From contig NZ_CP132335.1 in assembly GCF_030758295.1 (NCBI RefSeq), positions 4,564,412-4,628,411 on the forward strand: 64,000 bases of DNA, written 5' to 3'. The translations under genes were made by a program, and so were the position numbers. Below, in pieces: positions 10,126 through 19,890 of the stretch. The notes below the pieces were generated by a model, which saw only the letters and a list, made by a program, of their open reading frames with translations, was not told where the DNA came from and did not search any database. Each line of letters begins with the position of its first letter. Positions within the stretch are counted from its first letter, which is position 1. This DNA is from Pararhizobium sp. IMCC21322. Its GTDB lineage: Bacteria > Pseudomonadota > Alphaproteobacteria > Rhizobiales > GCA-2746425.

Positions 10126-11955
10126 ATGACCGACGTGCAACCACGTATTGCCGAGGTTACAGAACGCCTGATCGAAAGAAGTCAGCCGACACGGTCGGCC
10201 TATCTTGAACGCATCCGCAAGGCCGGTCAGGACGGACCCATACGCACGCAGCTGTCCTGCGGCAATCTCGCCCACGGTTTTGCGGCCTGCAGCCCGCATG
10301 ACAAGGAAGCACTGGCAGGGGACCGTCTTGCCAATATAGGCATCATCACTTCCTATAATGACATGCTGTCGGCACATCAGCCGTTCGAACAATTTCCAAA
10401 CCTTATCAAGCATGCCGCCCATCAAGCCGGCGGTGTGGCACAGGTCGCTGGCGGCGTTCCAGCCATGTGCGATGGGGTGACGCAAGGGCAACCCGGCATG
10501 GAATTGTCGCTGTTCTCCCGCGATGTCATTGCAATGGCTGCCGGCGTAGGCCTGTCTCACAACATGTTTGACGCGGCAGTTTTCCTGGGCGTCTGTGACA
10601 AGATCATACCGGGTCTTCTGATTGCATCCCTCACCTTTGGCCATTTGCCGGCCGTGTTTATTCCGGCAGGTCCCATGCCAACCGGATTGCCCAATGGTGA
10701 AAAAGCCCGGATACGGCAACTTTTTGCAGAAGGCAAAGTTGGCCGCGCAGAATTGCTGGATGCAGAATCCAAATCCTATCACGGCCCCGGCACCTGCACA
10801 TTCTACGGCACTGCAAACTCCAATCAGATGCTGATGGAAATCATGGGCCTGCATCTGCCAGGAGCCAGTTTTGTCAATCCGAACACACCCTTGCGCGATG
10901 CGCTGACCAGGGCGGCAACGGAACGCGCGCTTTCCATCACGGCGCTTGGCAATGGTTACACACCTGTGGGCGAAGTGATTGATGAACGTGCCATCATCAA
11001 TGGCGTTGTTGGCCTGCATGCCACCGGCGGGTCTACAAACCACACCATGCATCTGGTTGCCATGGCAGCTGCAGCAGGCATCAAGCTGACTTGGGATGAC
11101 ATATCCGATCTGTCAGACGCAGTGCCGCTTCTGTCCCGTATTTACCCCAACGGCCTGGCCGATGTGAACCATTTCCACGCGGCTGGCGGCATGGGCTATC
11201 TGATCAGCCAACTATTGGATGGAGGCTTGATACATGAAGATGTTCGCACCATTTGGGGCACCGGCATGAACGGCTATCGCACGGAACCCAGGCTAACCGA
11301 AAAGGGCGGCGTGAACTGGGTGCCTGTGGCAGAAAAAAGCCATGATGAAAATGTTCTGCGCCCTTTCGGCACGCCATTCCAGAGCGATGGCGGGCTGAAA
11401 ATGCTGTCAGGTAATCTTGGCCGCAGCGTCATCAAAATTTCTGCCGTCAAATCGGAACATCGCCTGGTGGAAGCGCCAGCCATCGTATTCCATGACCAAA
11501 ATGATGTTCTGGAAGCGTTCAAGGAAGGCAAACTGAACCGCGACTTCATTGCAGTCGTGCGGTTTCAGGGCCCCCGTGCCAACGGCATGCCGGAATTGCA
11601 TAAGCTGACACCAACACTTGGTGTGTTGCAGGAGCGCGGTCTCAAAGTTGCGCTGGTAACCGATGGACGCATGTCTGGCGCATCCGGTAAGGTTCCCGCA
11701 GCAATCCACGTCACGCCGGAAGCGGCTTGTGGTGGCATCATCGGTAAAATCCGCGACGGGGACATGATGCGTCTGGACGCGGAAGCAGGCACTATGGAAC
11801 TATTGGTCGATGCTGATGAGCTGGCAAAACGTGATTTGGCAGTGGCTGATCTGACCGCCAATGATTTCGGCATGGGCCGCGAAATGTTTGCGACCTTCCG
11901 CGCCGTCGCCGGCACTGCAGATACCGGTGCCTCCACATTGTATGGAGTAGCATGA
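10126..11955 (+). CDS. edd: 6-phosphogluconate dehydratase
   Basis: Iron-sulfur dehydratase of the IlvD/Edd family that converts 6-phosphogluconate to 2-keto-3-deoxy-6-phosphogluconate. The length (609) and the segments [18 protein letters not shown] and [12 protein letters not shown] are characteristic of Edd rather than IlvD. A GGAGAC ribosome site precedes the ATG. The stop overlaps the pgi start (ATGA). The partner aldolase gene eda is not in this window, so the pathway is completed elsewhere. Confidence 0.96.
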   Translation: MTDVQPRIAEVTERLIERSQPTRSAYLERIRKAGQDGPIRTQLSCGNLAHGFAACSPHDKEALAGDRLANIGIITSYNDMLSAHQPFEQFPNLIKHAAHQAGGVAQVAGGVPAMCDGVTQGQPGMELSLFSRDVIAMAAGVGLSHNMFDAAVFLGVCDKIIPGLLIASLTFGHLPAVFIPAGPMPTGLPNGEKARIRQLFAEGKVGRAELLDAESKSYHGPGTCTFYGTANSNQMLMEIMGLHLPGASFVNPNTPLRDALTRAATERALSITALGNGYTPVGEVIDERAIINGVVGLHATGGSTNHTMHLVAMAAAAGIKLTWDDISDLSDAVPLLSRIYPNGLADVNHFHAAGGMGYLISQLLDGGLIHEDVRTIWGTGMNGYRTEPRLTEKGGVNWVPVAEKSHDENVLRPFGTPFQSDGGLKMLSGNLGRSVIKISAVKSEHRLVEAPAIVFHDQNDVLEAFKEGKLNRDFIAVVRFQGPRANGMPELHKLTPTLGVLQERGLKVALVTDGRMSGASGKVPAAIHVTPEAACGGIIGKIRDGDMMRLDAEAGTMELLVDADELAKRDLAVADLTANDFGMGREMFATFRAVAGTADTGASTLYGVA

Positions 11956-13598
11956 TGACAGACCAGAACCGCTTCAAGCCGCTAAAGGCCCTGCGCGCCT
12001 CAGAAGCGGATATTCAGATCAAATCATTGTTTGACTATGATCCGGACAGGTTTGCCAGTTTTTCGGCTGAAGCTGTGGGCATTCTGTTGGACTATTCAAA
12101 AACCCACATGTCGCAAAAAGCCAAGGATATGCTGCTCGATCTGGCCTCCAATTGCGAAGTCGCGGAACGTCGCGACGCAATGCTGTCCGGAGAGAAAATC
12201 AACACCACCGAAGATCGCGCTGTGCTGCACACAGCACTTCGTGCCCCGCTGGATGCAGACATTGAAACCGACGGCGAAGATGTGGTTGGCCCGGTCCATG
12301 GTGTCCTGGCTGCCATGCGCGTTTTCGCCGATGGCGTGCGCAGTGGCACCATCAACGGAGCCACCGGCAAGCATTTCACCGATGTCGTGAATATCGGCAT
12401 TGGCGGTTCAGACCTAGGACCAGCCATGGCGACACTGGCGCTGAAACCCTACCACGATGGGCCAAGGCTGCATTACGTCTCCAATGTTGACGGCGCGCAT
12501 ATGGCCGACACGCTGGACGAGCTGGATCCGGAAACGACGCTTTTCATCATCGCGTCCAAAACATTTACCACCATCGAAACCATGACAAATGCCCGCTCCG
12601 CACGGGCATGGCTGTCAGCCAATCTGGATGACGCGGCTGTGCCGCATCATTTTGCAGCCATTTCCACCAATCTGGAGCGTGTTGAACAGTTTGGCATTCC
12701 CGAAGAGCGGGTATTTGGCTTCTGGGATTGGGTTGGTGGCCGCTATTCTCTTTGGTCGGCGATCGGCCTGCCCATCATGATCGCCATTGGCCCTGAAAAT
12801 TTCGACGAATTTCTGGCCGGCGGCCATGCCATGGACCGGCACTTCGCCAACGCACCTCTCCATGAAAATCTTCCGGTTCTGCTCGCACTGACCGGTGTCT
12901 GGCATCGCTCCATCTGCGATTTTCCAAGCCGCGCAGTGCTGCCCTATGATCAGCGCCTGTCCCGGTTCCCCGCCTATCTCCAGCAACTGGATATGGAATC
13001 CAACGGTAAACAGACGACGCTCGACGGCAAGGCTGCCATCGGCGCAACAGGCCCGATTGTATGGGGAGAGCCCGGCACTAACGGTCAGCATGCGTTCTAT
13101 CAATTGATCCATCAGGGAACGACCGTTGTTCCCTGTGAATTCCTCGTTGCCGCCAATGCCCATGAGGAAGCTGGAACACTTGGCGTTCATCATGATCTGT
13201 TGCTGTCAAATTGCCTGGCTCAGGGCCAGGCACTGATGGTCGGCAAATCTCGCGATGAAGTGGAAGCTGAATTGCGCAAAGCCGGTATGCCGGACAGCGA
13301 AATTGCAGCGCTCGCTCCGCACAAGGTATTTCCCGGCAACCGCCCGTCGGTCACCATGGTCTACAGCAAGCTGACACCGGACATGCTTGGCAAGCTGATT
13401 GCGCTTTATGAGCACCGTGTCTTTGTTGAAGGTGTCATCTGGAATATCAACTCATTCGATCAATGGGGTGTTGAACTGGGCAAGGTGCTCGCCAATGGCC
13501 TGCTGCCGCTGGTTCAGGGTGAAACCAGCAGCAAACCTATCGATGGCTCAACAGCCGGCCTGTTGAAGCAACTGCACAAGCTACGCGATAAGGACTGA
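11952..13598 (+). CDS. pgi: Glucose-6-phosphate isomerase
   Basis: Interconverts glucose 6-phosphate and fructose 6-phosphate. The family signatures are present: [12 protein letters not shown] near residue 150, SKTFTTIET near 202 and the C-terminal signature segment [14 protein letters not shown] near 497-510. Length is 548, as in E. coli. The ATG at 11952 overlaps the edd stop; ATG 11955 is an alternative. As the last gene of the operon it could return fructose 6-phosphate to glucose 6-phosphate for a cyclic Entner-Doudoroff pathway. Confidence 0.96.
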   Translation: MMTDQNRFKPLKALRASEADIQIKSLFDYDPDRFASFSAEAVGILLDYSKTHMSQKAKDMLLDLASNCEVAERRDAMLSGEKINTTEDRAVLHTALRAPLDADIETDGEDVVGPVHGVLAAMRVFADGVRSGTINGATGKHFTDVVNIGIGGSDLGPAMATLALKPYHDGPRLHYVSNVDGAHMADTLDELDPETTLFIIASKTFTTIETMTNARSARAWLSANLDDAAVPHHFAAISTNLERVEQFGIPEERVFGFWDWVGGRYSLWSAIGLPIMIAIGPENFDEFLAGGHAMDRHFANAPLHENLPVLLALTGVWHRSICDFPSRAVLPYDQRLSRFPAYLQQLDMESNGKQTTLDGKAAIGATGPIVWGEPGTNGQHAFYQLIHQGTTVVPCEFLVAANAHEEAGTLGVHHDLLLSNCLAQGQALMVGKSRDEVEAELRKAGMPDSEIAALAPHKVFPGNRPSVTMVYSKLTPDMLGKLIALYEHRVFVEGVIWNINSFDQWGVELGKVLANGLLPLVQGETSSKPIDGSTAGLLKQLHKLRDKD

Positions 13599-13610
13599 CA
13601 TTAAAGACAT

Positions 13611-13670
13611 CTGATACGAAAAAGGGGCCTGACTGCGTCAGACCCCTTTCAAATTTCATTGTCGTATCAG
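13611..13670. terminator. Bidirectional terminator between pgi and ppa
   Basis: A nested inverted repeat lies between two convergent genes. The outer arms are CTGATACGA (13611-13619) and TCGTATCAG (13662-13670). The inner arms are AAAGGGGCCTGAC and GTCAGACCCCTTT around a TGC loop. A-rich and T-rich flanks on the inner hairpin allow it to work in both directions. It ends one base before the ppa stop codon. Confidence 0.85.
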
Positions 13671-13671
13671 A

Positions 13672-14199
13672 TCAGTTGCCAGCACGGGCGACCGCTTCAA
13701 TCAGCATTTTCTTGGCAGTTGCGGAATCTTCCCAGCCAACAATTTTTACCCATTTGTTGGGCTCCAGATCCTTGTAGTGGGTGAAGAAATGCTCAATCTG
13801 CTTCAAGGTGATCTCCGGCAAATCAGTATGATCTTTCACATGATCATAGCGCTGGGTCAGCTTGCGTGACGGAACAGCAAGAATTTTCTCGTCGCCACCA
13901 GACTCATCTTCCATCACCAGCACACCAATCGGCCGGCAATTGATAACGGATCCAGGCATCAAGGGGCGGGTATTGGCAATAATCACGTCTGCCGGGTCGC
14001 CATCTTCAGAAAGCGTATGGGGCACAAATCCGTAATTGCCGGGATAACGCATCGGCGTGAACAGGAACCGGTCGACAAACAAAGCACCGGATTCCTTGTC
14101 CAGCTCATATTTAATCGGTTCATCACCAATCGGGACTTCAATAATAACATTGATGTCTTCAGGCGGGTTTTTGCCAATAGCAATTTTATCCAGATTCAT
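13672..14199 (-). CDS. ppa: Inorganic pyrophosphatase, type I
   Basis: Soluble Mg-dependent hydrolase of pyrophosphate in the cytoplasm. The 175-residue length from ATG 14199 equals that of typical bacterial family I enzymes. The frame could extend five codons upstream, but [10 protein letters not shown] matches known N-termini. Key residues are visible in [16 protein letters not shown], the PxxYG segment [11 protein letters not shown] and the metal-binding DGDPADVI. It stands alone, convergent with pgi. Confidence 0.95.
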   Translation of the reverse strand: MNLDKIAIGKNPPEDINVIIEVPIGDEPIKYELDKESGALFVDRFLFTPMRYPGNYGFVPHTLSEDGDPADVIIANTRPLMPGSVINCRPIGVLVMEDESGGDEKILAVPSRKLTQRYDHVKDHTDLPEITLKQIEHFFTHYKDLEPNKWVKIVGWEDSATAKKMLIEAVARAGN

Positions 14200-14401
14200 C
14201 TGCAGCAGCCTCATATGTTTGAGCAGTCTTTGCGGCGGTCATGCCGCAAGCTGCACCATCTTTCAAGATAAAGCCGCGAAAATAGCGCTGAACTTTCATT
14301 TTACGTGGAATTTCGGGGGGTTCGATCGTTTTGCGCTGCTTCATGAGTTGAGGTGCGGCTGCAAATTATGGCACAGCCTCCTGGCATGAAAACGCCTGCC
14401 T

Positions 14402-14980
14402 CTAAATCCAGCGAAACCCGATGGTTGGTGCCTGTGTGCCGCCAAACATTTCGTGAGACCGCACAAAGGACTCTCCGCCAAGCGACGTATAAAAACCGAT
14501 CGCCTGATCATTTGCCTCCAGTGCCCAGACAATCAGCGGTCCATGTTCCATGTCTTTCAACTCTGCACGCACACGGTCAAACAGCATCCGACCAAATCCA
14601 AGGCCCTGATACTCCGGCAGCAGATAGAGTTCAAAAATCTCGCCCCAGCGTGAAATTGCGTAAGGTGGGTAATTGCGGCGACCGGTGCCGAAATTGGCAT
14701 ACCCGGCAACGCTGCCATCAAATTCAAGCACCAGAAGCCGGGATTGCCGCAGCCTTGCGCCGCCGCCGCTCATACGCCCGCCGATGGAAGCCGGTTCCGC
14801 ATTCAGTTTTTCAACCGCCGAAAGCCACCAGTGTTTGTTGCGTCGTGCGATGGATTCGCGCAGCGCAGTCCCGTTCAAAATACCATGATAGGCATTGAAC
14901 CAGGACGCCCGATGCACCTGTGACAAAACAGCGGCGTCGCCAATTTCAGCGGCTCGGATATGTATCGTTGAACGGTCCAT
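14402..14980 (-). CDS. GNAT family N-acetyltransferase
   Basis: Acetyl-CoA-dependent acyltransferase of unknown substrate, 192 residues. The acetyl-CoA loop is visible as LLPEYQGLGFGRMLFD (about residues 127-142), where Q/RxxGxG/A is the GNAT signature. It is followed by the usual motif-B strand and the helix EANDQAIGFYTSLG. The N-terminus IHIRAAEIGDAAVL is typical. It has no functional link to ppa on its downstream side. The substrate cannot be predicted. Confidence 0.85.
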   Translation of the reverse strand: MDRSTIHIRAAEIGDAAVLSQVHRASWFNAYHGILNGTALRESIARRNKHWWLSAVEKLNAEPASIGGRMSGGGARLRQSRLLVLEFDGSVAGYANFGTGRRNYPPYAISRWGEIFELYLLPEYQGLGFGRMLFDRVRAELKDMEHGPLIVWALEANDQAIGFYTSLGGESFVRSHEMFGGTQAPTIGFRWI

Positions 14981-15028
14981 GGTGTGAATGATTCGTTAAC
15001 AATTGGGCAGGATCGTGGCTAACGCAAA

Positions 15029-15670
15029 CTATCCCTGATCTTGCTGTTTCCCTGATGTCGCGATTTTCAGTGTTGCAACCCGCAATGTCATAACCACCAA
15101 AGCAAACACCAAAAGGTGGCCGCAAGTCTCCAGAGTTTCCTCCAGATTATGACGCCAGACGGCAAAATCGGGCAGAAATGCCAGATAGCCCCGGTCAACA
15201 ATTTTCGAGAGCAGGTAGATCAGGAATGCACCACTCAGAAAAAATCGGATCACGCGGCATTGCAGAAATTCATTGATTTGGTTTCGACTCAGCCAACCCC
15301 AGATAGTGATGGCCACCAATGCGATGTAAAACCCGTTATTGGTTCCCCAAAAATGCAACTCTCTGAAAAACAAAGCCCAGACAAAACAGGCAAGGAGAAG
15401 AGAGAATCTCGCACCGACCCAACGATGAACCGCCAGCACCAATACAGCGGTCATTCCGATGACAACCGGCGCTACGATTTCCTGAACCGGCTTTTCAGTC
15501 ATCCACCCCATTGGCGTTTTTGTTATCGCCCAAATAATCACAGACAGAATAATTGGTAGCAACCAGACAAAAACAGGGATGGATTTAAGAACAATCACCG
15601 CCGTTTTCGATAGGGATACAAAGAGCTCTGTGAGCCGTTCCCTCACTGTTGTGGCAGTCTTGGCAGTCAT
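15029..15670 (-). CDS. Multispanning membrane protein of unknown function
   Basis: 213 residues with about six hydrophobic segments: roughly 22-48, 65-83, 88-105, 112-128, 140-158 and 180-202. A charged motif FFRELHFWGTNNGFY sits between segments, and the second half has HNLEETLETCGHLL. The start ATG at 15670 has a TGGATGGAAT stretch upstream. I do not recognise the family. The conserved-looking His and Glu residues beside membrane segments could be functional, but that is only a guess. Confidence 0.7.
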   Translation of the reverse strand: MTAKTATTVRERLTELFVSLSKTAVIVLKSIPVFVWLLPIILSVIIWAITKTPMGWMTEKPVQEIVAPVVIGMTAVLVLAVHRWVGARFSLLLACFVWALFFRELHFWGTNNGFYIALVAITIWGWLSRNQINEFLQCRVIRFFLSGAFLIYLLSKIVDRGYLAFLPDFAVWRHNLEETLETCGHLLVFALVVMTLRVATLKIATSGKQQDQG

Positions 15671-15785
15671 ATTCCATCCAGTTCAGCACAAATTTGCGTT
15701 GACCCAATTGATAGCACAAAACTTTCTTAGCCAGCCAATCTTATCAGAGCGGAATCCGCTTCTTCAGGCCTGGCGCTCACTGCCG

Positions 15786-16229
15786 TCATGACAGTTTTTT
15801 GTCATACCGGACAAAGTCGCTCAAAGTTCCAATCCGGTCATACAAGTGCCGCGCAGTTTGGTTTCCTGTGTCGGTGAACCAATAGAGATGATTGGAACCA
15901 AGGCGTCTGGCTTCTGCGGAAGCAGCTTCGATCAAGGCGCGACCAACGCCGCCACCACGTTCCGATCTGGCAACATATAAATCCTCAAGATAGCAGCGCA
16001 GTTCAATATCCCAGGTGTTGAGATGCATCAGACAATGGGCAAAGCCAACGACGACACCATCTTTACCTTCCGCCACAAGCGCAAAAAAGCTGTCCTGCCC
16101 GCCGGTAATACGTGACCAGGTGCTTTCGGTGATGGCGTCACTTAAATCCACTTCGTAGAAAGCAAGATAGCCATCCCATAAACCTTGCCAGGCCTCTCTG
16201 TCTTCCGGCTCGATAGCGCGGATAATCAC
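15786..16229 (-). CDS. GNAT family N-acetyltransferase
   Basis: Second GNAT protein, 147 residues from a GTG at 16229 (VIIRAIEPEDREAW). The frame stays open upstream into mgtE, so an overlapping start cannot be excluded. The acetyl-CoA loop reads ARSERGGGVGRALIEAA. The upstream segment LRCYLEDLYVA and the C-terminal LYDRIGTLSDFVRYDK resemble small GNAT enzymes acting on amines or peptides. It directly follows mgtE on the same strand and is probably cotranscribed. Confidence 0.85.
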   Translation of the reverse strand: MIIRAIEPEDREAWQGLWDGYLAFYEVDLSDAITESTWSRITGGQDSFFALVAEGKDGVVVGFAHCLMHLNTWDIELRCYLEDLYVARSERGGGVGRALIEAASAEARRLGSNHLYWFTDTGNQTARHLYDRIGTLSDFVRYDKKLS

Positions 16230-16236
16230 AGCAGCT

Positions 16237-17670
16237 TCAAATCCCGAACCACCAGGCTGCAAGCCCGAGAAACGCGAAAAAACCGACAACATCTGTGACC
16301 GTGGTCACAAACACACCCGACGCAATGGCCGGGTCGACCTTCAGCTTGTCGAGCACAATCGGGATCAGGATGCCTGCCAGGCCAGCGGAAAACATATTTA
16401 TGATCATGGCCAGCGCAATGATTATGGACAGCGCCGCATTGCCAAACCACATGGCGGTAACCAGGCCGATGACGATCGCAAACAGAAACCCGTTAATCAG
16501 GCCCACGGTGCTTTCACGCAGAATAATGCGGCGCACATTGTAGGAATCCAGTTCTCGTGTCGCCAAAGCGCGCACAGCAACGGTCATGGTCTGGGTAGCC
16601 GCATTGCCGCCCATGCTGGCCACGATGGGCATCAGTACCGCCAAAGCCACCATCTGCTGGATGGTGGCATCAAAGAGCCCGATAATAACAGAAGCCAGCA
16701 CAGCGGTACCAAGATTGACCATCAACCAGATAAAGCGACTGCGCACAGCATTGAAGACATTATCTGAAATCTCCTCATCGCCCACACCGGCCATGCGTTT
16801 GAAATCTTCTTCATGCTCTTCCTGAATGACATCCACAATGTCATCAATAGTCAGCACACCAACCAGGCGCTCCGATTCATCGACAACGGCGGCGGACACC
16901 AGATTGTAACGCTCAAAGGTTCGGGCAACTTCTTCCTGATCTTCTTCGGCCTTCACGGTATGGGCAGTTTCACCCATAATATCAGAGACAGAAACGGGGC
17001 GCTTGGTGCGCAACAGACGATCCAGCGCCACAGTTCCCAAAAGCCGATAAGTCGGATCAACCACGAACAATTCATAGAAGCTCTCGGGCAGATCTTCCGT
17101 ATCACGCATGTAGTCAATCGCCTGACCGACCGTCCAGAACGGTGGAACGGCAATATACTCGGTCTGCATCCGCCGCCCGGCGGATTCTTCGGGATAATTC
17201 AAGGACCGCTGAAGAACGACCCTTTCCAGAGCCGGAAGTTGATCCAGAATTTCCGCCTGATCTTCAGCAGTCAGATCTTCCAGAATGAAAACGGCATCAT
17301 CACTGTCGAGTTCCGACAGCCCTTCCGCAACCGTATCAACCGGTAGATTCTCCAAAAGGCTCAGACGAACGCCTTCATCAAGCTCGGTCAGGGCCGTAAA
17401 ATCAAAGTCAGACCCCAGCAGCGCAATCAGCCGCGAGCGATCCGGTGCCGGCAGAGCCTCAATCAAATCCGCCAAATCTGCTTCATGCAGATCAGCGGTT
17501 AATTGACGCGCCAGAGCTTTGTCGCTGCCCTCAATCGCGAGTTGAACCGCATCAACAAAGATGGTCGCCATGCCGCCGGTTTCCGGATCATGGATCATCC
17601 ATTCCGGCGCAGCGGCATCCTGTCCGTCTAGCGGATCACTTTCGTCATTCGAGGAAGTGTTTTGCACCAT
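16237..17670 (-). CDS. mgtE: Magnesium transporter MgtE
   Basis: Mg2+ channel/transporter, 477 residues. Domain order is an N-terminal superhelical MgtE_N domain (about 40-160), a CBS pair (about 165-300, including GVLTIDDIVDVIQEE) and a C-terminal membrane domain of five helices (about 310-477) with the conserved PIVASMGGNAATQTM pore segment. In the family the cytosolic domains sense intracellular Mg2+ and gate the pore. I see no riboswitch-like structure in the short upstream region. Confidence 0.95.
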   Translation of the reverse strand: MVQNTSSNDESDPLDGQDAAAPEWMIHDPETGGMATIFVDAVQLAIEGSDKALARQLTADLHEADLADLIEALPAPDRSRLIALLGSDFDFTALTELDEGVRLSLLENLPVDTVAEGLSELDSDDAVFILEDLTAEDQAEILDQLPALERVVLQRSLNYPEESAGRRMQTEYIAVPPFWTVGQAIDYMRDTEDLPESFYELFVVDPTYRLLGTVALDRLLRTKRPVSVSDIMGETAHTVKAEEDQEEVARTFERYNLVSAAVVDESERLVGVLTIDDIVDVIQEEHEEDFKRMAGVGDEEISDNVFNAVRSRFIWLMVNLGTAVLASVIIGLFDATIQQMVALAVLMPIVASMGGNAATQTMTVAVRALATRELDSYNVRRIILRESTVGLINGFLFAIVIGLVTAMWFGNAALSIIIALAMIINMFSAGLAGILIPIVLDKLKVDPAIASGVFVTTVTDVVGFFAFLGLAAWWFGI

Positions 17671-17758
17671 GATTGTGAGCTTCTGAAGGTCAGGGTTTTC
17701 ACATCCATAGCGCCTTATTGGCCAACATCCAATGCAAACAACGATGGTCCGAAAGATT

Positions 17759-18562
17759 TCAGGAAATCATCCCGTCAATTTGCGGAACCATGACTTTCAG
17801 CAAATCAGCAATTTCAGTTTTGGTTTTGGAAAACCGATAGGAGGGCACAGGAATCGAAAGGGCATAGATTTGGCCCGCAGGGTCGCGAAATCCGTAGCCA
17901 ACCGCTGAAATGCCCTCAGTATGCTCATCAAAATCCCAGGCAAGGCCAGTGGCGCGAATGCCCTCAAGCTCAGCAATAAGCGTAGACAAAGCCTTACCCG
18001 ACTGGCTGGCTTTCAACTCCCGCGCGGCAAGGGTTGCCGCTATTTCATCATCAAGCAAAGCCAGCGCGGCTTTGCCATTTGCAGTGGAGATCAAAGGGAA
18101 GTTTTCACCCACAGCGGAAACAGTTCTCACCCGGTGTGTGCCAACAACCTGATCGACGAACACCAGATGATCGTCACGCAGTACAGCCAGATCGACAGTC
18201 TCACCCGTACGCTCAGCTATTGTCGACATGATAGGCCGCAGCAATTCAGCCGCATCTACGCGCCCAGCCGCTGCCAGTGACTGGATTTCGGGCCCCAGGC
18301 GCAACCCGCCTTCAGCGGCGGTGTTCATGATCAGCTTTTCTGCCAGCAGCGCATTGACGATGCGCTGGACAGTCGAGCGCGGCAGACCCACCCGATCTGA
18401 AATCTGCCCCAGACTGAGACCGCCATTGTCCTGCTTCAACACGCGGAGAATCTCTGCCGCACGGGCAATAACTTGCACGCCCTGATGTTGCGCAGATTTG
18501 CGCGTGACAGCTTGCTCCATTGGATGTGTCGAACCTAACGAATCGGTTTCTGCAGATGTCAT
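17759..18562 (-). CDS. IclR family transcriptional regulator
   Basis: 267 residues with an N-terminal winged helix (about 30-90: ILRVLKQDNGGLSLGQISDR, then LPRSTVQRIVNALL) and a C-terminal effector-binding domain (about 105-265). It is divergent from the cyclase-to-BKACE operon, so it very likely controls that operon in response to its substrate or an intermediate. IclR members may repress or activate; the sequence does not say which. The first 25 residues are poorly conserved, and a later start is possible. Confidence 0.9.
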   Translation of the reverse strand: MTSAETDSLGSTHPMEQAVTRKSAQHQGVQVIARAAEILRVLKQDNGGLSLGQISDRVGLPRSTVQRIVNALLAEKLIMNTAAEGGLRLGPEIQSLAAAGRVDAAELLRPIMSTIAERTGETVDLAVLRDDHLVFVDQVVGTHRVRTVSAVGENFPLISTANGKAALALLDDEIAATLAARELKASQSGKALSTLIAELEGIRATGLAWDFDEHTEGISAVGYGFRDPAGQIYALSIPVPSYRFSKTKTEIADLLKVMVPQIDGMIS

Positions 18563-18616
18563 TCCTACATCCTTTCGTCAAAGAAATGGATTGTTGGAGA
18601 AATAATCCAAAAACTC

Positions 18617-18645
18617 TTGACCGCATTATGGTACATATGTATCGT
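18617..18645 (+). promoter_or_regulatory. Probable promoter and IclR operator of the BKACE operon
   Basis: A -35-like TTGACC (18617-18622), a 17-bp spacer and a -10-like TATCGT (18640-18645) precede the cyclase gene. A perfect 10-bp palindrome TACATATGTA (18632-18641) overlaps the spacer and the -10. Its position between divergent iclR and the operon makes it a candidate binding site for the IclR protein. This is inference from position and symmetry only. Confidence 0.45.
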
Positions 18646-18691
18646 AATGCAATACATTTGATCAATTTGCTGAACTTTGGGAGGAGTGAGC

Positions 18692-19531
18692 ATGAGCATC
18701 ACAGTCCGCGGCATAGAATTTCAAGACAATCTGAATAACGACATGGGGGTTGAGTTTTACAACCTCTCCCACCGTTTTGGCTTCCAGTGCCCCAACTGGC
18801 CATATTTTCGGGATGTTCAGATAGAACGCAAGCATTATATGGCGAAATCCGGCGTATTGAGCCAGACCATCACCACTACAATGCACGTCACCACACACAT
18901 TGACGCTCCTGCCCACGTGGTCCCGGGCACACCCTTTATCGACGAGGTTCCGCTGCCGCATTTCTTCGGCTCTGGCCTCGTTGTGTCCATTCCAAAAAAG
19001 AAATGGGAGCAGATAACAGCTGACGATCTGGAAAAAGCCTGTGGCCATGCCATTCGCAAGAATGACGTTCTGATCATCAATACTGGCTGGCACAAGGAAT
19101 ACGAGGATGGCGATTATTTTGCCTATTGCCCGGGCCTCGTTCCTTCCGCCGCCGAGTGGATGGTGGAAAAAGGTATCAAGGTTGTTGGTCATGATACACA
19201 GGCAAACGACCACCCTCTGGCAACAGCCATCGGACCGCAGCGCAACGGTCCAATCCTGCCGCATCTGGAAGCGGAATATAAAGAATGGTCCGGCGGCGCT
19301 GACTGGAAAGATGCATTCCCCGAGTGGGAACCGGTCCACAACATACTTTTCTCAAATGGCATTCTGGGCATTGAAAACGTGGGCGGCGATCTGGATGCGA
19401 TCACTGGCAAACGCTGTACCTTTGCCTTTTTCCCATGGAATTGGGACCGCGGTGATGGCTGCATCATCCGTCTGGTTGCCATGATCGACAAAAGCCAGCA
19501 ATACCGCATTGAAGCCGGCGAGTCCTTCTGA
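18692..19531 (+). CDS. Cyclase family protein (metal-dependent hydrolase)
   Basis: 279-residue member of the kynurenine formamidase/cyclase family, whose characterised members are metal-dependent amide, ester or lactone hydrolases. The family metal motif is visible as THIDAPAH (near residues 67-74), and a later segment GHDTQANDHPLA carries further conserved polar residues. The ATG at 18692 follows a GGGAGG ribosome site. It is the first gene of the operon, and its stop abuts the following cupin ATG. It probably hydrolyses the incoming compound or a cyclic intermediate. The substrate is unknown. Confidence 0.85.
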   Translation: MSITVRGIEFQDNLNNDMGVEFYNLSHRFGFQCPNWPYFRDVQIERKHYMAKSGVLSQTITTTMHVTTHIDAPAHVVPGTPFIDEVPLPHFFGSGLVVSIPKKKWEQITADDLEKACGHAIRKNDVLIINTGWHKEYEDGDYFAYCPGLVPSAAEWMVEKGIKVVGHDTQANDHPLATAIGPQRNGPILPHLEAEYKEWSGGADWKDAFPEWEPVHNILFSNGILGIENVGGDLDAITGKRCTFAFFPWNWDRGDGCIIRLVAMIDKSQQYRIEAGESF

Positions 19532-19890
19532 TGCATGTCAAACGCTTCGCTGATACGGAATCTTACGAGGCTCCCAATCATCGGGGCGTCGTAGGGCTTC
19601 GCCTTCAGGGCTTTGAAGATGGCGGTCCTGAAAACCAGTGGATTGGTTATTCCCAGTTCCTGCCGGGTGGTGGCGCCGGACCCGATGCCACACCGTTTGA
19701 AAAAGTCTATGTGGTTCTGTCCGGTGAAATGACCGTCATTATCGATGGTGAGGAAACCGTTCTTGGCGCAATGGATTCATGCACAATTGCACCCAATGAA
19801 ATGCGCGAAATCGTAAACCGGTCCAAACACACCTGCAACATGCTTGTTGTGATCCCCTATCCGGACGGCAAGCGGCCAGGAGCAGCCTGA
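19531..19890 (+). CDS. Small cupin-domain protein
   Basis: 119-residue single-domain cupin. The beta-barrel motifs are recognisable around VYVVLSGEMTVIIDGEE (about 67-83) and in the C-terminal half. The expected first His pair is not evident, since GGGAGPDATPFEKVY replaces the usual HxH. Metal binding is therefore uncertain, and the protein may bind ligand without catalysis. Start and stop both overlap neighbours by one to four bases, so it is tightly coupled within the operon. Confidence 0.8.
   Translation: MHVKRFADTESYEAPNHRGVVGLRLQGFEDGGPENQWIGYSQFLPGGGAGPDATPFEKVYVVLSGEMTVIIDGEETVLGAMDSCTIAPNEMREIVNRSKHTCNMLVVIPYPDGKRPGAA

Noticed and set aside
9448-11052. Long minus-strand open frame of 534 codons
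   Set aside because: It is antisense to pgl and edd, which have full family motifs. Its translation is Cys/His-rich and resembles no protein family.
17671-17758. Possible Mg2+ riboswitch upstream of mgtE
   Set aside because: The gap is under 90 bp and shows no M-box-like paired helices.
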